Assembly (NCBI GenBank): GCA_023426545.1 | Contig: JAFAAN010000052.1 | Span: forward strand, 62,001-126,000 | Length of the DNA stretch: 64,000 nucleotides | Direction of reading: 5' to 3' | Origin: Pseudomonadota bacterium | GTDB lineage: Bacteria > Myxococcota > Myxococcia > Myxococcales > Myxococcaceae | Part shown: in pieces, positions 1 through 7,100 of the stretch | How the letters are laid out: each line of letters begins with the position of its first letter | How positions within the stretch are numbered: position 1 is the first letter of the stretch | The notes under the pieces: model-generated | Database searches by the model: none | What the model saw: only the letters and a program-made list of their open reading frames with translations | What the model was told of the DNA's origin: nothing | Program-made: the position numbers and the translations under genes

Positions 1-601
1 TGTGGCCGTTGAGGTACTTGGTGGTGGAGTGCGCCACCACGTCGAAGCCGAGGTCCAGCGGGCGCTGGAAGTACGGCGTCATGAAGGTGTTGTCCGCGAC
101 GGAGAGGATGTTCCGCTTCTTGGCGACCTCGGCGATGCGCGCCAGGTCGATGAGCTTGAGCATCGGGTTGGTGGGGGACTCCACCCACACCATCTTCGTC
201 TTCGGCGTAATCGCCGCCTCGAAGCTCTCCGGCTTCGACAGGTCCACGAAGGAGAAGTTCAGGCCCGAGCGCTTGAACACCTTGTCGAAGATGCGGAAGG
301 TGCCGCCGTACACGTCGTCCGAGACGACCACGTGGTCGCCCGCGTCCAGCATGTGCATCAGCATGTCCGTGCCCGCGAGGCCGGACGCGAAGGCCGCGCC
401 GTACTTCGCCCCCTCGAGCGCGGCCAGACAGTCCTGGAGCGCCTGGCGGGTGGGGTTCTGCGTCCGGCTGTACTCGTAGCCCTTGTGCTCTCCGGGGCCG
501 TCCTGGACGTAGGTGGAGGTCAGGTAGACGGGCGTCATGATGGCGCCCGTGGTGGGGTCCGGCTCCTGACCGGCGTGAATGGCAAGCGTGTCGAAGCGCA
601 T
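1..601 (-). CDS. Cystathionine gamma-synthase/lyase family PLP enzyme (3' part outside window)
   Basis: The first 200 codons of a leftward gene are present; the C-terminal half lies beyond the left edge. It belongs to the Cys/Met-metabolism PLP enzyme family, which makes or splits cystathionine in trans-sulfuration. The start MRFDTLAIHAGQEPDPTTGA is the classic N-terminus of the family. The block around YEYSRTQNPTR is also typical, followed by VSDDVYGGTFRIF, the PLP-phosphate loop SPTNP and the aldimine lysine in HSTTKYLNGH, the last residues visible. The start codon is the ATG at 601-599. Synthase, gamma-lyase and homocysteine-forming relatives cannot be separated without the missing half. 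Substrate is therefore open; family assignment is firm. Confidence 0.93.
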   Translation of the reverse strand, partial: MRFDTLAIHAGQEPDPTTGAIMTPVYLTSTYVQDGPGEHKGYEYSRTQNPTRQALQDCLAALEGAKYGAAFASGLAGTDMLMHMLDAGDHVVVSDDVYGGTFRIFDKVFKRSGLNFSFVDLSKPESFEAAITPKTKMVWVESPTNPMLKLIDLARIAEVAKKRNILSVADNTFMTPYFQRPLDLGFDVVAHSTTKYLNGH

Positions 602-648
602 GGCGAGGGACCTAACACAGACCCTCGCCCCCGCGCAGCATGACCTGC

Positions 649-1410
649 CTATTCGAACGTCCCGTGCCGCCCCGCCCCCTGGGCGAAGCGTGTGGCGCCG
701 GCAATCGACTCCGACTCCAGCACCTTGACGCCGCGCGCGAACTCCTGACGCAGCGCTTCTTCCAGCCCCAGGCTGGCCTGTTCATAGGCGGAGCGCCGGT
801 CCGCGTTCATGCAGGCCTGGGGGAAGGCGGCCAACTGCCGCGCGAGCGCCTCGGCCGCCTCGCGCGCCGTGCCCCGGGGCACCACCCGGTTGACCAGCCC
901 CATGGCCAGGGCCTCCTGTGCGGGCACGGGCCTGCCCGTGAGGATGAGGTCCAGCGCCCGCGACAGGCCGATGAGGCGGGGCAGGCGGAGGGTGCCACCG
1001 TCGATGAGAGGGACGCCCCAGCGGCGGCAGAAGACGCCCAGCACGGCGTCCTCCTCGGCCACGCGCAGGTCGCACCACAGCGCCAGCTCCAGCCCTCCCG
1101 CCACCGCGTGGCCGCCAATGGACGCGATGACGGGCTTGGACAGCAGCATGCGCGAGGGGCCCATGGGGCCGTCGCCGTCCAGCTCCAGGCGCGGCATCCG
1201 GCCCTCGGCCACGGCCTTCAGGTCGGCGCCGGCGCAGAAGGTGCCCCCGTCTCCGTGGAGCACCCCCACCCGCGCGTCGGGGTCCGCGTCGAAGGCGCGG
1301 AAGGCGTCCGCCAGCGCCCGGGCGGTGGCGCCATCCACCGCGTTGCGCACCTCCGGGCGATGCAGGATGACGGTGGTGACGGGGCCGCTCTTCTCGACGC
1401 GCACGCTCAT
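649..1410 (-). CDS. Enoyl-CoA hydratase/isomerase (crotonase) family protein
   Basis: 253 residues, the usual size of a single-domain crotonase. The oxyanion-hole segment TFCAGADLK (about residues 57-65) and GGHAVAGGLELALWCDL (about 98-114) are clear. The latter holds the glutamate equivalent to Glu144 of rat enoyl-CoA hydratase. The second catalytic glutamate (Glu164 in FGQPE) aligns by eye with Cys in LGVFCRRWG, while an Asp sits in PLIDGGT. This makes a simple hydratase less certain, and an isomerase, hydrolase or other crotonase reaction is possible. The gene is followed leftward by the PLP enzyme and preceded by the glycosylase gene. Acyl-CoA substrate is unknown. Confidence 0.9.
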   Translation of the reverse strand: MSVRVEKSGPVTTVILHRPEVRNAVDGATARALADAFRAFDADPDARVGVLHGDGGTFCAGADLKAVAEGRMPRLELDGDGPMGPSRMLLSKPVIASIGGHAVAGGLELALWCDLRVAEEDAVLGVFCRRWGVPLIDGGTLRLPRLIGLSRALDLILTGRPVPAQEALAMGLVNRVVPRGTAREAAEALARQLAAFPQACMNADRRSAYEQASLGLEEALRQEFARGVKVLESESIAGATRFAQGAGRHGTFE

Positions 1411-1465
1411 GGCGCCCGAGTCTTCTTCCCTGGCGCGCGGACCGCAATCGCCCCCACGCCGAAGC

Positions 1466-2152
1466 TCACATGGGGGCGTGTGCGCCCTCCCCCGCCGACA
1501 GCCCGTGGATGAGGCGGGCCACCTGGCGCAGGTCGTCCACGAAGGCCGCCAGCGCGGCCTCGCGCGCCCGGGGGTCCGGGGCTCGGAGGATGGAGGACGG
1601 ATGCACCGTCGCCACCACCACCCGCGCCCACGGCGACGCCAGCGGATGGCCCCGCGACTGCGTCACCCGGAAGTCCTTGCCCAGCAGCGCCTGCGCCGCG
1701 GTGGCCCCCAGGCAGACGAGGACGTCCGGGCGGAACACGCGAATCTCCGCCTCCAGCCATGGCAGGCAGGCCCGAATCTCCGCCGCCGTCGGCTTCGCGT
1801 GGACGCGGCGCGGCCCCTGGCCGGTCCACTTGAAGTGCTTCACCGTATTGGTGACGTACACCTGCGAGCGGTCGATGCCGGCGGCCTCCAGCGCCCCATC
1901 CAGCAGCCGCCCGGACGGCCCCACGAAGGGCCTGCCGGCCCGGTCCTCCTGGTCCCCAGGCTGCTCCCCCACCAGCATCACCCGGGGGCCTGCATGAGGT
2001 TGGCCCTCGGGCTCGCCAAAGACGGTCTGCGTCCCGGTGCGCCACAGCGGGCAGGCCCGGCAGCCGGCGGCCGCCTTTCGGAGCTTGTCGTATGTCGGAG
2101 ACTCGGGGATGAGGGGGGCCGCGGTGGTCTGGACGGAAGGACGCTTGGGCAT
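1466..2152 (-). CDS. udgX: UdgX-type uracil-DNA glycosylase (family 4-like, Fe-S)
   Basis: 228 residues. Motif A reads GEQPGDQED (residues 62-70) and motif B HPSS (184-187). Four cysteines (31, 34, 129, 147) match the [4Fe-4S] set of family 4 uracil-DNA glycosylases. GEQPG and the inserted loop ending RRVH (His118) are hallmarks of UdgX, whose loop histidine forms a covalent bond with the abasic site after removing uracil from DNA. Here the loop is slightly shorter and reads PRRVH rather than the KRRIH I recall from the mycobacterial protein; the histidine is kept. The start ATG (2152-2150) overlaps the start of the divergent methyltransferase gene, so a short shared promoter or a downstream start for one gene is likely. 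Confidence 0.9.
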   Translation of the reverse strand: MPKRPSVQTTAAPLIPESPTYDKLRKAAAGCRACPLWRTGTQTVFGEPEGQPHAGPRVMLVGEQPGDQEDRAGRPFVGPSGRLLDGALEAAGIDRSQVYVTNTVKHFKWTGQGPRRVHAKPTAAEIRACLPWLEAEIRVFRPDVLVCLGATAAQALLGKDFRVTQSRGHPLASPWARVVVATVHPSSILRAPDPRAREAALAAFVDDLRQVARLIHGLSAGEGAHAPM

Positions 2153-3137
2153 GACTGACTCACAAGGTACTCACGGCACTCACGACGCAACCGACCCCTC
2201 GGGCATGTTCGCCAACCGCCTGCGCAAGGGCGAGAAGCGCTTCCGCAAGTGGGCCCGGACACAGGGCCTGACGGCCTTCCGCGTCTACGACAGGGACATC
2301 CCCGAGTACCCGTTCGCCATCGACGTCTATGGCGACTGCGCCCATGTCGTGGAGTACCCCCGCCGGCGGGCGATTGCCTCCGGCGCCGCGGACCAGCAGC
2401 GGGAGGAAGTCCTGGCCGCGGTGGCGCAGGTGCTGGCCGTGCCTCCCGAGCGCATCTTCGTGAAGACGCACACGCCCCAGCCCTGGGGCCGCTCGCAGTA
2501 TGGGCGGGTGGGCCAGGGCAGCGGGCGCATGGTGGTGGAGGAGCAGGGCCTGAAGTTCTGGGTGAACCTGGGCGACTACCTGGACACCGGCCTCTTCATG
2601 GACCACCGCAACACCCGCGCGCGCGTGCGGCAGGAGGCCCGGGGCAAGCGCTTCCTCAACCTCTTCGCGTACACCGGGGCCTTCACCGTCTACGCCGCCG
2701 CTGGAGGCGCCGCGAGCACGACGACGGTGGACCTGTCCAACACGTACCTCGACTGGGCCGAGGACAACCTGGACCTCAACGGGCTGGCCGACGCGCGGCA
2801 CGTCCTGGTGCGCGCGGACGCCAAGGCCTGGGTAGAGGCCCAGGCCGGCGCACCGGAGCGGTACGACCTGGTGGTGTGCGACCCGCCGTCCTTCTCCACT
2901 TCGAAGAAGATGTCGGGCAGCTTCAACGTGCAGCGCGACCACCCGCGCCTGCTGGCCGCCATCCGGGCGCTGCTCGCGCCCGGTGGCGTCCTCTACTTCT
3001 CCACCAACTTCCTCGGCTTCCAGCTGGACCCGAAGGCCACGCGGGGGATGGAGGTGGAGGAACTCACCCCTCGCTCCATCCCCGAAGACTTCCAGCGCAA
3101 GGAGATCCACCGCTGCTGGCGCATGGTGGCGCCCTGA
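2151..3137 (+). CDS. Stand-alone RlmK-like 23S rRNA methyltransferase
   Basis: 328 residues if it starts at 2151; an equally plausible ATG at 2205 (MFANRLRKGEKRFRKWA) gives 310. The sequence follows the C-terminal half of Escherichia coli RlmKL, which makes m7G2069 in 23S rRNA. Shared landmarks are MFANRLRK, YDRDIPEYPFAIDVYGD, the linker to WVNLGDYLDTGLFMDHR, the SAM site LNLFAYTGAFTVYAA, TTTVDLSNTYLDWAEDNL and the catalytic-region VVCDPPSFSTSK. The RlmL half (m2G2445) is absent, so this is the split form. The 2151 start overlaps the start codon of the opposite-strand glycosylase, which favours 2205 or very compact divergent regulation. Family membership is strong; the exact base modified is inferred. 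Confidence 0.87.
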   Translation: MTDSQGTHGTHDATDPSGMFANRLRKGEKRFRKWARTQGLTAFRVYDRDIPEYPFAIDVYGDCAHVVEYPRRRAIASGAADQQREEVLAAVAQVLAVPPERIFVKTHTPQPWGRSQYGRVGQGSGRMVVEEQGLKFWVNLGDYLDTGLFMDHRNTRARVRQEARGKRFLNLFAYTGAFTVYAAAGGAASTTTVDLSNTYLDWAEDNLDLNGLADARHVLVRADAKAWVEAQAGAPERYDLVVCDPPSFSTSKKMSGSFNVQRDHPRLLAAIRALLAPGGVLYFSTNFLGFQLDPKATRGMEVEELTPRSIPEDFQRKEIHRCWRMVAP

Positions 3138-3155
3138 CGCGGCCGTCCGCCCCCG

Positions 3156-4316
3156 CTACAGCCAGCAGACGTTCTCGACGCAGCGCTCGCCGGCGGGGCA
3201 CTCGCAATTGGCAAGGCAACTGTTGCCACTGCCCTGGTTGACGGGCTTGCAGAAGCCGTCCGCGCAGACCTGTCCGGACGGGCACTCGCAGTTGGCGTGG
3301 CATACCGGGGGCGGCGTCCCGGCATCCAGCGGGGGCGGCGGAGGCGGCGACTTGCACTGGCCATTGGAGCAGACCTGCCCGGAGGGGCACTCGCAGTTGA
3401 CCAGGCACGCGGGGCCCGTGCCCGCGTCCTCCGGCGGCGGCGGAGGGGCCGGCGGGCGGCAGTAGCCTTCGGTGCAGACCTCACCCGAGGGGCAGTCGCA
3501 GTTGGCCTCGCACGCCTGGCCCGGGTCCGGCTGCGGCGACTTGCAGTGGCCATTGAAGCAGACCTGTCCGGCCGGGCACTCGCAGTTGGCGCGGCACGGG
3601 CCCTCGTCCGGCGTGGGCATGCAGTAGCCAATCTGGCAGGTGTAGTCCTCCGGGCACTGGGTGGTGGCGTTGCACGCCGCGCGGCACTGGCCGTCCACAC
3701 AGTCCTTCCCGCCGGTGCAGTCCTCGGCGGTGGTGCAGGCGTTCGGGTCCACCGGACGCGGGCGGCACAGGCCACTCACGCAGGCGTCCGTGGCATCGCA
3801 CCCGGTGTCGTCATGGCAGCCGCGGACGCACTGGTTGTTGATGCAGTAGTTCCCCCCACCGCAGTCCATGTTCACCCGGCACTGCTGGGGACCGGGGCCA
3901 CCGTCGACGCCTCCATCCGGACGCGTGCCTCCGTCGGAGCCGCCGTCAGGGCGCGTTCCTCCATCGGTGCCAGCGTCTCCGGACCCGGTCCCGACGCAGA
4001 AGCGGTCCGCGCACCGCTGACCCGTGGCGCAGTCGGAGTCGCGGGAGCAGAACTGCGAGCAGACACTGTTGATGCAGATCTGCGTCCCGGGGCAGTCGCG
4101 GGACATCGAACACTCCCCCGAGCCGGAGGGCACGGTCCGACAGGCGCCGCTGCGGCAGCTCTGGCCGGTGCCGCAGTCGCGGTCCGAGGAGCAATAGAAG
4201 GTGCCGTCATCGTCATCGTACCAGTCATCGTGGCCATGAACGATGCAGCCCGGGAGGATGGCGATTACGGCGAGCAACGTCAGCCACATCAGGCCGCGTC
4301 TGGGAGTGTTCCTCAT
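3156..4316 (-). CDS. Cys-rich modular lipoprotein
   Basis: 386 residues. The start at 4316 gives a clean lipoprotein signal: basic MRNTPRRG, a hydrophobic stretch, then LPGC with Cys24 as the lipidated residue. After an acidic HDDWYDDDDG segment come repeated Cys-rich modules. Early ones resemble C-x2-DxDC-x2-G-x2-C. A linker follows with DGG/TRPDGG repeats (about residues 120-145). The second half carries at least five modules of the form NCECPSGQVCxNGxCK. Such tandem EGF/Dickkopf-like modules are common in myxobacterial surface lipoproteins; no catalytic motif is visible. It is divergent from the ECF sigma gene and may share its control region. Ligand or partner is unknown. Confidence 0.85.
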   Translation of the reverse strand: MRNTPRRGLMWLTLLAVIAILPGCIVHGHDDWYDDDDGTFYCSSDRDCGTGQSCRSGACRTVPSGSGECSMSRDCPGTQICINSVCSQFCSRDSDCATGQRCADRFCVGTGSGDAGTDGGTRPDGGSDGGTRPDGGVDGGPGPQQCRVNMDCGGGNYCINNQCVRGCHDDTGCDATDACVSGLCRPRPVDPNACTTAEDCTGGKDCVDGQCRAACNATTQCPEDYTCQIGYCMPTPDEGPCRANCECPAGQVCFNGHCKSPQPDPGQACEANCDCPSGEVCTEGYCRPPAPPPPPEDAGTGPACLVNCECPSGQVCSNGQCKSPPPPPPLDAGTPPPVCHANCECPSGQVCADGFCKPVNQGSGNSCLANCECPAGERCVENVCWL

Positions 4317-4408
4317 GAGTGGGGACTCCGAAATCTCTGGGGGACCGGTCCGGCCACCGGAAGGGTTGTCCGGTTTCTGCAGCGTTCGACTCCGTAGCGC
4401 AGACGGAT

Positions 4409-4429
4409 GATCAAAGAATTTATTTGATC
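4409..4429. promoter_or_regulatory. AT-rich perfect palindrome between lipoprotein and ECF sigma gene
   Basis: Arms GATCAAA (4409-4415) and TTTGATC (4423-4429) are perfect inverted repeats around the 7-base spacer GAATTTA. The site sits in the 236-bp divergent intergenic region and is conspicuously AT-rich for this genome. It is best read as an operator or promoter element for one or both flanking genes. As RNA it would form only a weak hairpin without a following U-run, so a terminator is unlikely. Confidence 0.5.
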
Positions 4430-4552
4430 GGCTTTCGTCTTTCCGGAGACCCATGGCCATGGAGGTATGTAGTGGCCTGGACCTTTCATCTGGTCAGCGG
4501 ACCGAGCCCGCTCAGGGCTGGTCCGTTGCCCACCGCCGAGGGAGAACCTCTG

Positions 4553-5221
4553 GTGTTCCTGCGTGGAGCCCGCCCATTCGCGCACGTCCCCAGCCTCCCG
4601 GGGGTACGCAGGGGCCCCGGTGCGGCGGGCGCGTCCGCGCTGGATGAGCCACGTCTCCAAGGATTGGTCCGCCGCCTCCAGGACGGTGACGTGGGCGCTT
4701 TCGAGCAACTCTACGCGCTCACGCGAGCGGATGCCGCGCGTACCTTGTGGCATCTCGTGGGGAACCGCGTGGACGTGGAGGACCTGCTCCAGGAGGCCTA
4801 TCTCCGGCTGCTGACGGCCGTGAAGAGCTACCGGGGCGAGTCGCGGTTCCGGACCTTCTTCTACCGGGTCTGCTCGAACGTGGCCCTGTCCCATCTGCGC
4901 TGGAAGCGGCGCCGGCCCGAGGACAGCGTCTGGGAGCTGCCGGAGACCGCGGCCGAGGGCGAGGACCCGGAGCGCGCCGCTGCCCGGCAACAGGCGGCCC
5001 GGTTGGTGGAGTTGGCGATGGAGCGGCTGAAGCCGAAGAAGCGCATCGTCTTCGTGTACTACGAGCTGTGCGGAATGAGCCCGGACGAGATTGCCGAGGC
5101 CGTGGGGAGCTCGCCCAACACCGTCCGCAGCCGCCTGCACCATGCGCGGCTGGAGTTCAACGAGGCCATGCAGCGTCTGCTCGGCACGAGCCGGCCCGGA
5201 GGTCCCCATGGCTCGCCATGA
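4553..5221 (+). CDS. ECF-type RNA polymerase sigma-70 factor
   Basis: 222 residues from a GTG start at 4553, chosen because GAGGGAGA lies 7-8 bases upstream; upstream in-frame ATGs would add a non-conserved extension. Region 2 runs from GDVGAFEQLYALTR through VDVEDLLQEAYLRLL and the RFRTFFYRVCSNVALSHLRWKRR segment. Region 4 contains LKPKKRIVFVYYELCGMS followed by the helix-turn-helix PDEIAEAVGSSPNTVRSRLHHAR. There is no region 1.1 or 3, as usual for ECF factors. Its last 14 bases overlap the start of the anti-sigma/FecR gene, indicating translational coupling and a sigma/anti-sigma pair. Confidence 0.92.
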   Translation: MFLRGARPFAHVPSLPGVRRGPGAAGASALDEPRLQGLVRRLQDGDVGAFEQLYALTRADAARTLWHLVGNRVDVEDLLQEAYLRLLTAVKSYRGESRFRTFFYRVCSNVALSHLRWKRRRPEDSVWELPETAAEGEDPERAAARQQAARLVELAMERLKPKKRIVFVYYELCGMSPDEIAEAVGSSPNTVRSRLHHARLEFNEAMQRLLGTSRPGGPHGSP

Positions 5222-7025
5222 GCACCTCGCGCTGTGGGCGCTGGCTGCCGGAGAGCTGGATGCGGACGAGCGGAGCCGCGTGGAGGCTCACGTCGGGGTC
5301 TGTGCCGAGTGTGCCCGGGCGCTGGCGCAGGTGCGACGCTCTCGCGCTGCCCTGCATGACGCGCGCGGCGTGACGCCGGTGGTCCAAATGGACGCGGTGG
5401 GCGAGCGGCTGCGCGAAGAGGCGGCACGCAGGCTGGAGCGGCCCCACCCTGGTGCCCGGTGGCCGAGGGCCGTGGGCCTGGCGGGCGCCTGCGCGGCGAT
5501 GCTCGCGCTGTGGTGGCTCCGTGTGCCGGCGGGGGACGGGGGGAATGGCGTGGCGATGGTGACGGAGCGGCCCAACCGCGTGACTGGGCCTCAGTCCGAG
5601 AGCGCAGGAGCCGACACGGCACGCGCGGCCCTGGAGCATGGGGCCACGGGCGCGGCGCCTCTGATTCACGCGTCTCCAAGCAGTGTGGCCCTCCGTGAGC
5701 CTGCGCAGTCGGGGGTGGAAACCACCGCCGATGTGGAGCCGGCCCATGGCTCACCAGGGGGCGCCATGCCCTCTGGGAGCATCGCCACCGCGCCGACGCA
5801 TCAGGGCCCCATGCCCGCGGCGCCACGAGACGCCGTGCAGGAGCGCGTCACCCTCGTCGAGGCGGAGCGCGTCGCCACCTTGGGCGCCGTCCTACGGGAC
5901 TCGGGCGGTCAGGAACGCGCGCTGGAGCCGGGCATGCGGTTGCAGCCGGGCACCGCCGTGCGGACACCAGCGCGCGCCAGCGCCGTGCTGCGCCTTCCGG
6001 ACGCGAGCCGCGTGCGGCTGTCCGAAGGCTCGGAGGTCGAGCTCTCCCGCTCGGAGCCGCGCGACGTTCACCTCATCGTCAAGGAGGGGCGCCTGTCCGT
6101 GGAGGCCTCCCACGTGGCGAGGCACGGCTTCCTCGTCGAGGCCGCCGGGCTGCGCGTGTCCGTGGTGGGCACTGTCTTCACCGTGGAGCGCACGAAGGAT
6201 GGCGCCGCCGTGGCCGTGGCCGAGGGACAGGTCCGCGTCGAAACGGAGGGCCAGCCGCCCCGACAGGTCGGGCCCGGCGAGCGCGTGGAGTTCCATGTGG
6301 AGACACACGCGCTGCGCCAGCGGAAGGTGTCGAAGCCTGACCTGCGAGCCTTCGGGGATCTCCGGGCCCCCGCCATCGCCGCCCCTTCACGCCCATCACG
6401 GCCCGCCGTGCCCCAGCCCGCCCGCCCCCGCAGCCCCGAGGCGCCAGCCGAGACACCGCCCACGTCTCCAGGAGCCATGGCAGCCGTGACGCCCGGTCCA
6501 CTCGTGGCTCCCGAAGAGGCCCCCATGCCCGAGCCCGCACCGCCACCCGCCCACGCACTGGCCCCCGTCGGCGCCGCGGGGAGCAGCGCGATGGCTTTCC
6601 CAGCAGCAGAGGACCCGGCGCAGGAGTTCGCGCCCTATCCGGCGCCCTCGGTGAATCCGCCCTCGCCCACCACGCCGAAGACTCCCGTCGATTCCCCGCC
6701 GGAGACTGTGGCAAAGCAGGCGCCGACGAAGCGCGAGCCCCTGATTCCCCCAGCGCTGGTCTCCGGGAACGCGGATGAGCGGTTCCTGGGCTACGCCCGG
6801 CTCCAGGTGAACTCGCGCAGGTGCGAGAGCTTCCTCTTGGGGCTGGAGGAGATTGCCGAGCGCAGCCGGCGGGCCGCGCACCGCGAGCAGGCGCGCTACC
6901 TCCGCGCGCGGTGCTTCGAGGAGAAGCTCGAATCCCATCGGGCCCGCGAGGAGTACCGCCAATACCTCCAGGAGTTCCCGCGTGGGCGCTACATCAAGGA
7001 GGCCCGCACCGCCCTGCTTCCGTGA
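5208..7025 (+). CDS. Anti-sigma/FecR-domain transmembrane protein
   Basis: 605 residues, ATG at 5208 behind GGAGG. The N-terminus has a zinc-finger anti-sigma motif (His28-x3-Cys32-x2-Cys35, HVGVCAEC). One membrane span follows at about 84-102 (AVGLAGACAAMLALWWL), then a Ser/Ala-rich linker. A FecR domain follows at about 213-374 with VRLSEGSEVELS and VVGTVFTVERTKDG. A long Pro/Ala-rich stretch leads to a C-terminal TPR-like segment (about 525-605: ERFLGYARL, AREEYRQYLQEFPRGRY). The layout suggests a cytoplasmic sigma-binding head and a periplasmic sensory part. It overlaps the sigma gene. The signal and the TPR partner are unknown. Confidence 0.88.
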   Translation: MARHEHLALWALAAGELDADERSRVEAHVGVCAECARALAQVRRSRAALHDARGVTPVVQMDAVGERLREEAARRLERPHPGARWPRAVGLAGACAAMLALWWLRVPAGDGGNGVAMVTERPNRVTGPQSESAGADTARAALEHGATGAAPLIHASPSSVALREPAQSGVETTADVEPAHGSPGGAMPSGSIATAPTHQGPMPAAPRDAVQERVTLVEAERVATLGAVLRDSGGQERALEPGMRLQPGTAVRTPARASAVLRLPDASRVRLSEGSEVELSRSEPRDVHLIVKEGRLSVEASHVARHGFLVEAAGLRVSVVGTVFTVERTKDGAAVAVAEGQVRVETEGQPPRQVGPGERVEFHVETHALRQRKVSKPDLRAFGDLRAPAIAAPSRPSRPAVPQPARPRSPEAPAETPPTSPGAMAAVTPGPLVAPEEAPMPEPAPPPAHALAPVGAAGSSAMAFPAAEDPAQEFAPYPAPSVNPPSPTTPKTPVDSPPETVAKQAPTKREPLIPPALVSGNADERFLGYARLQVNSRRCESFLLGLEEIAERSRRAAHREQARYLRARCFEEKLESHRAREEYRQYLQEFPRGRYIKEARTALLP

Positions 7026-7100
7026 GCAGCCCACCGGCTGACATCAGCGCTCCCGGGCTCGGGCAGCGCCCACCATCGGCGGCCGCGGCCCCGGAAGGGT

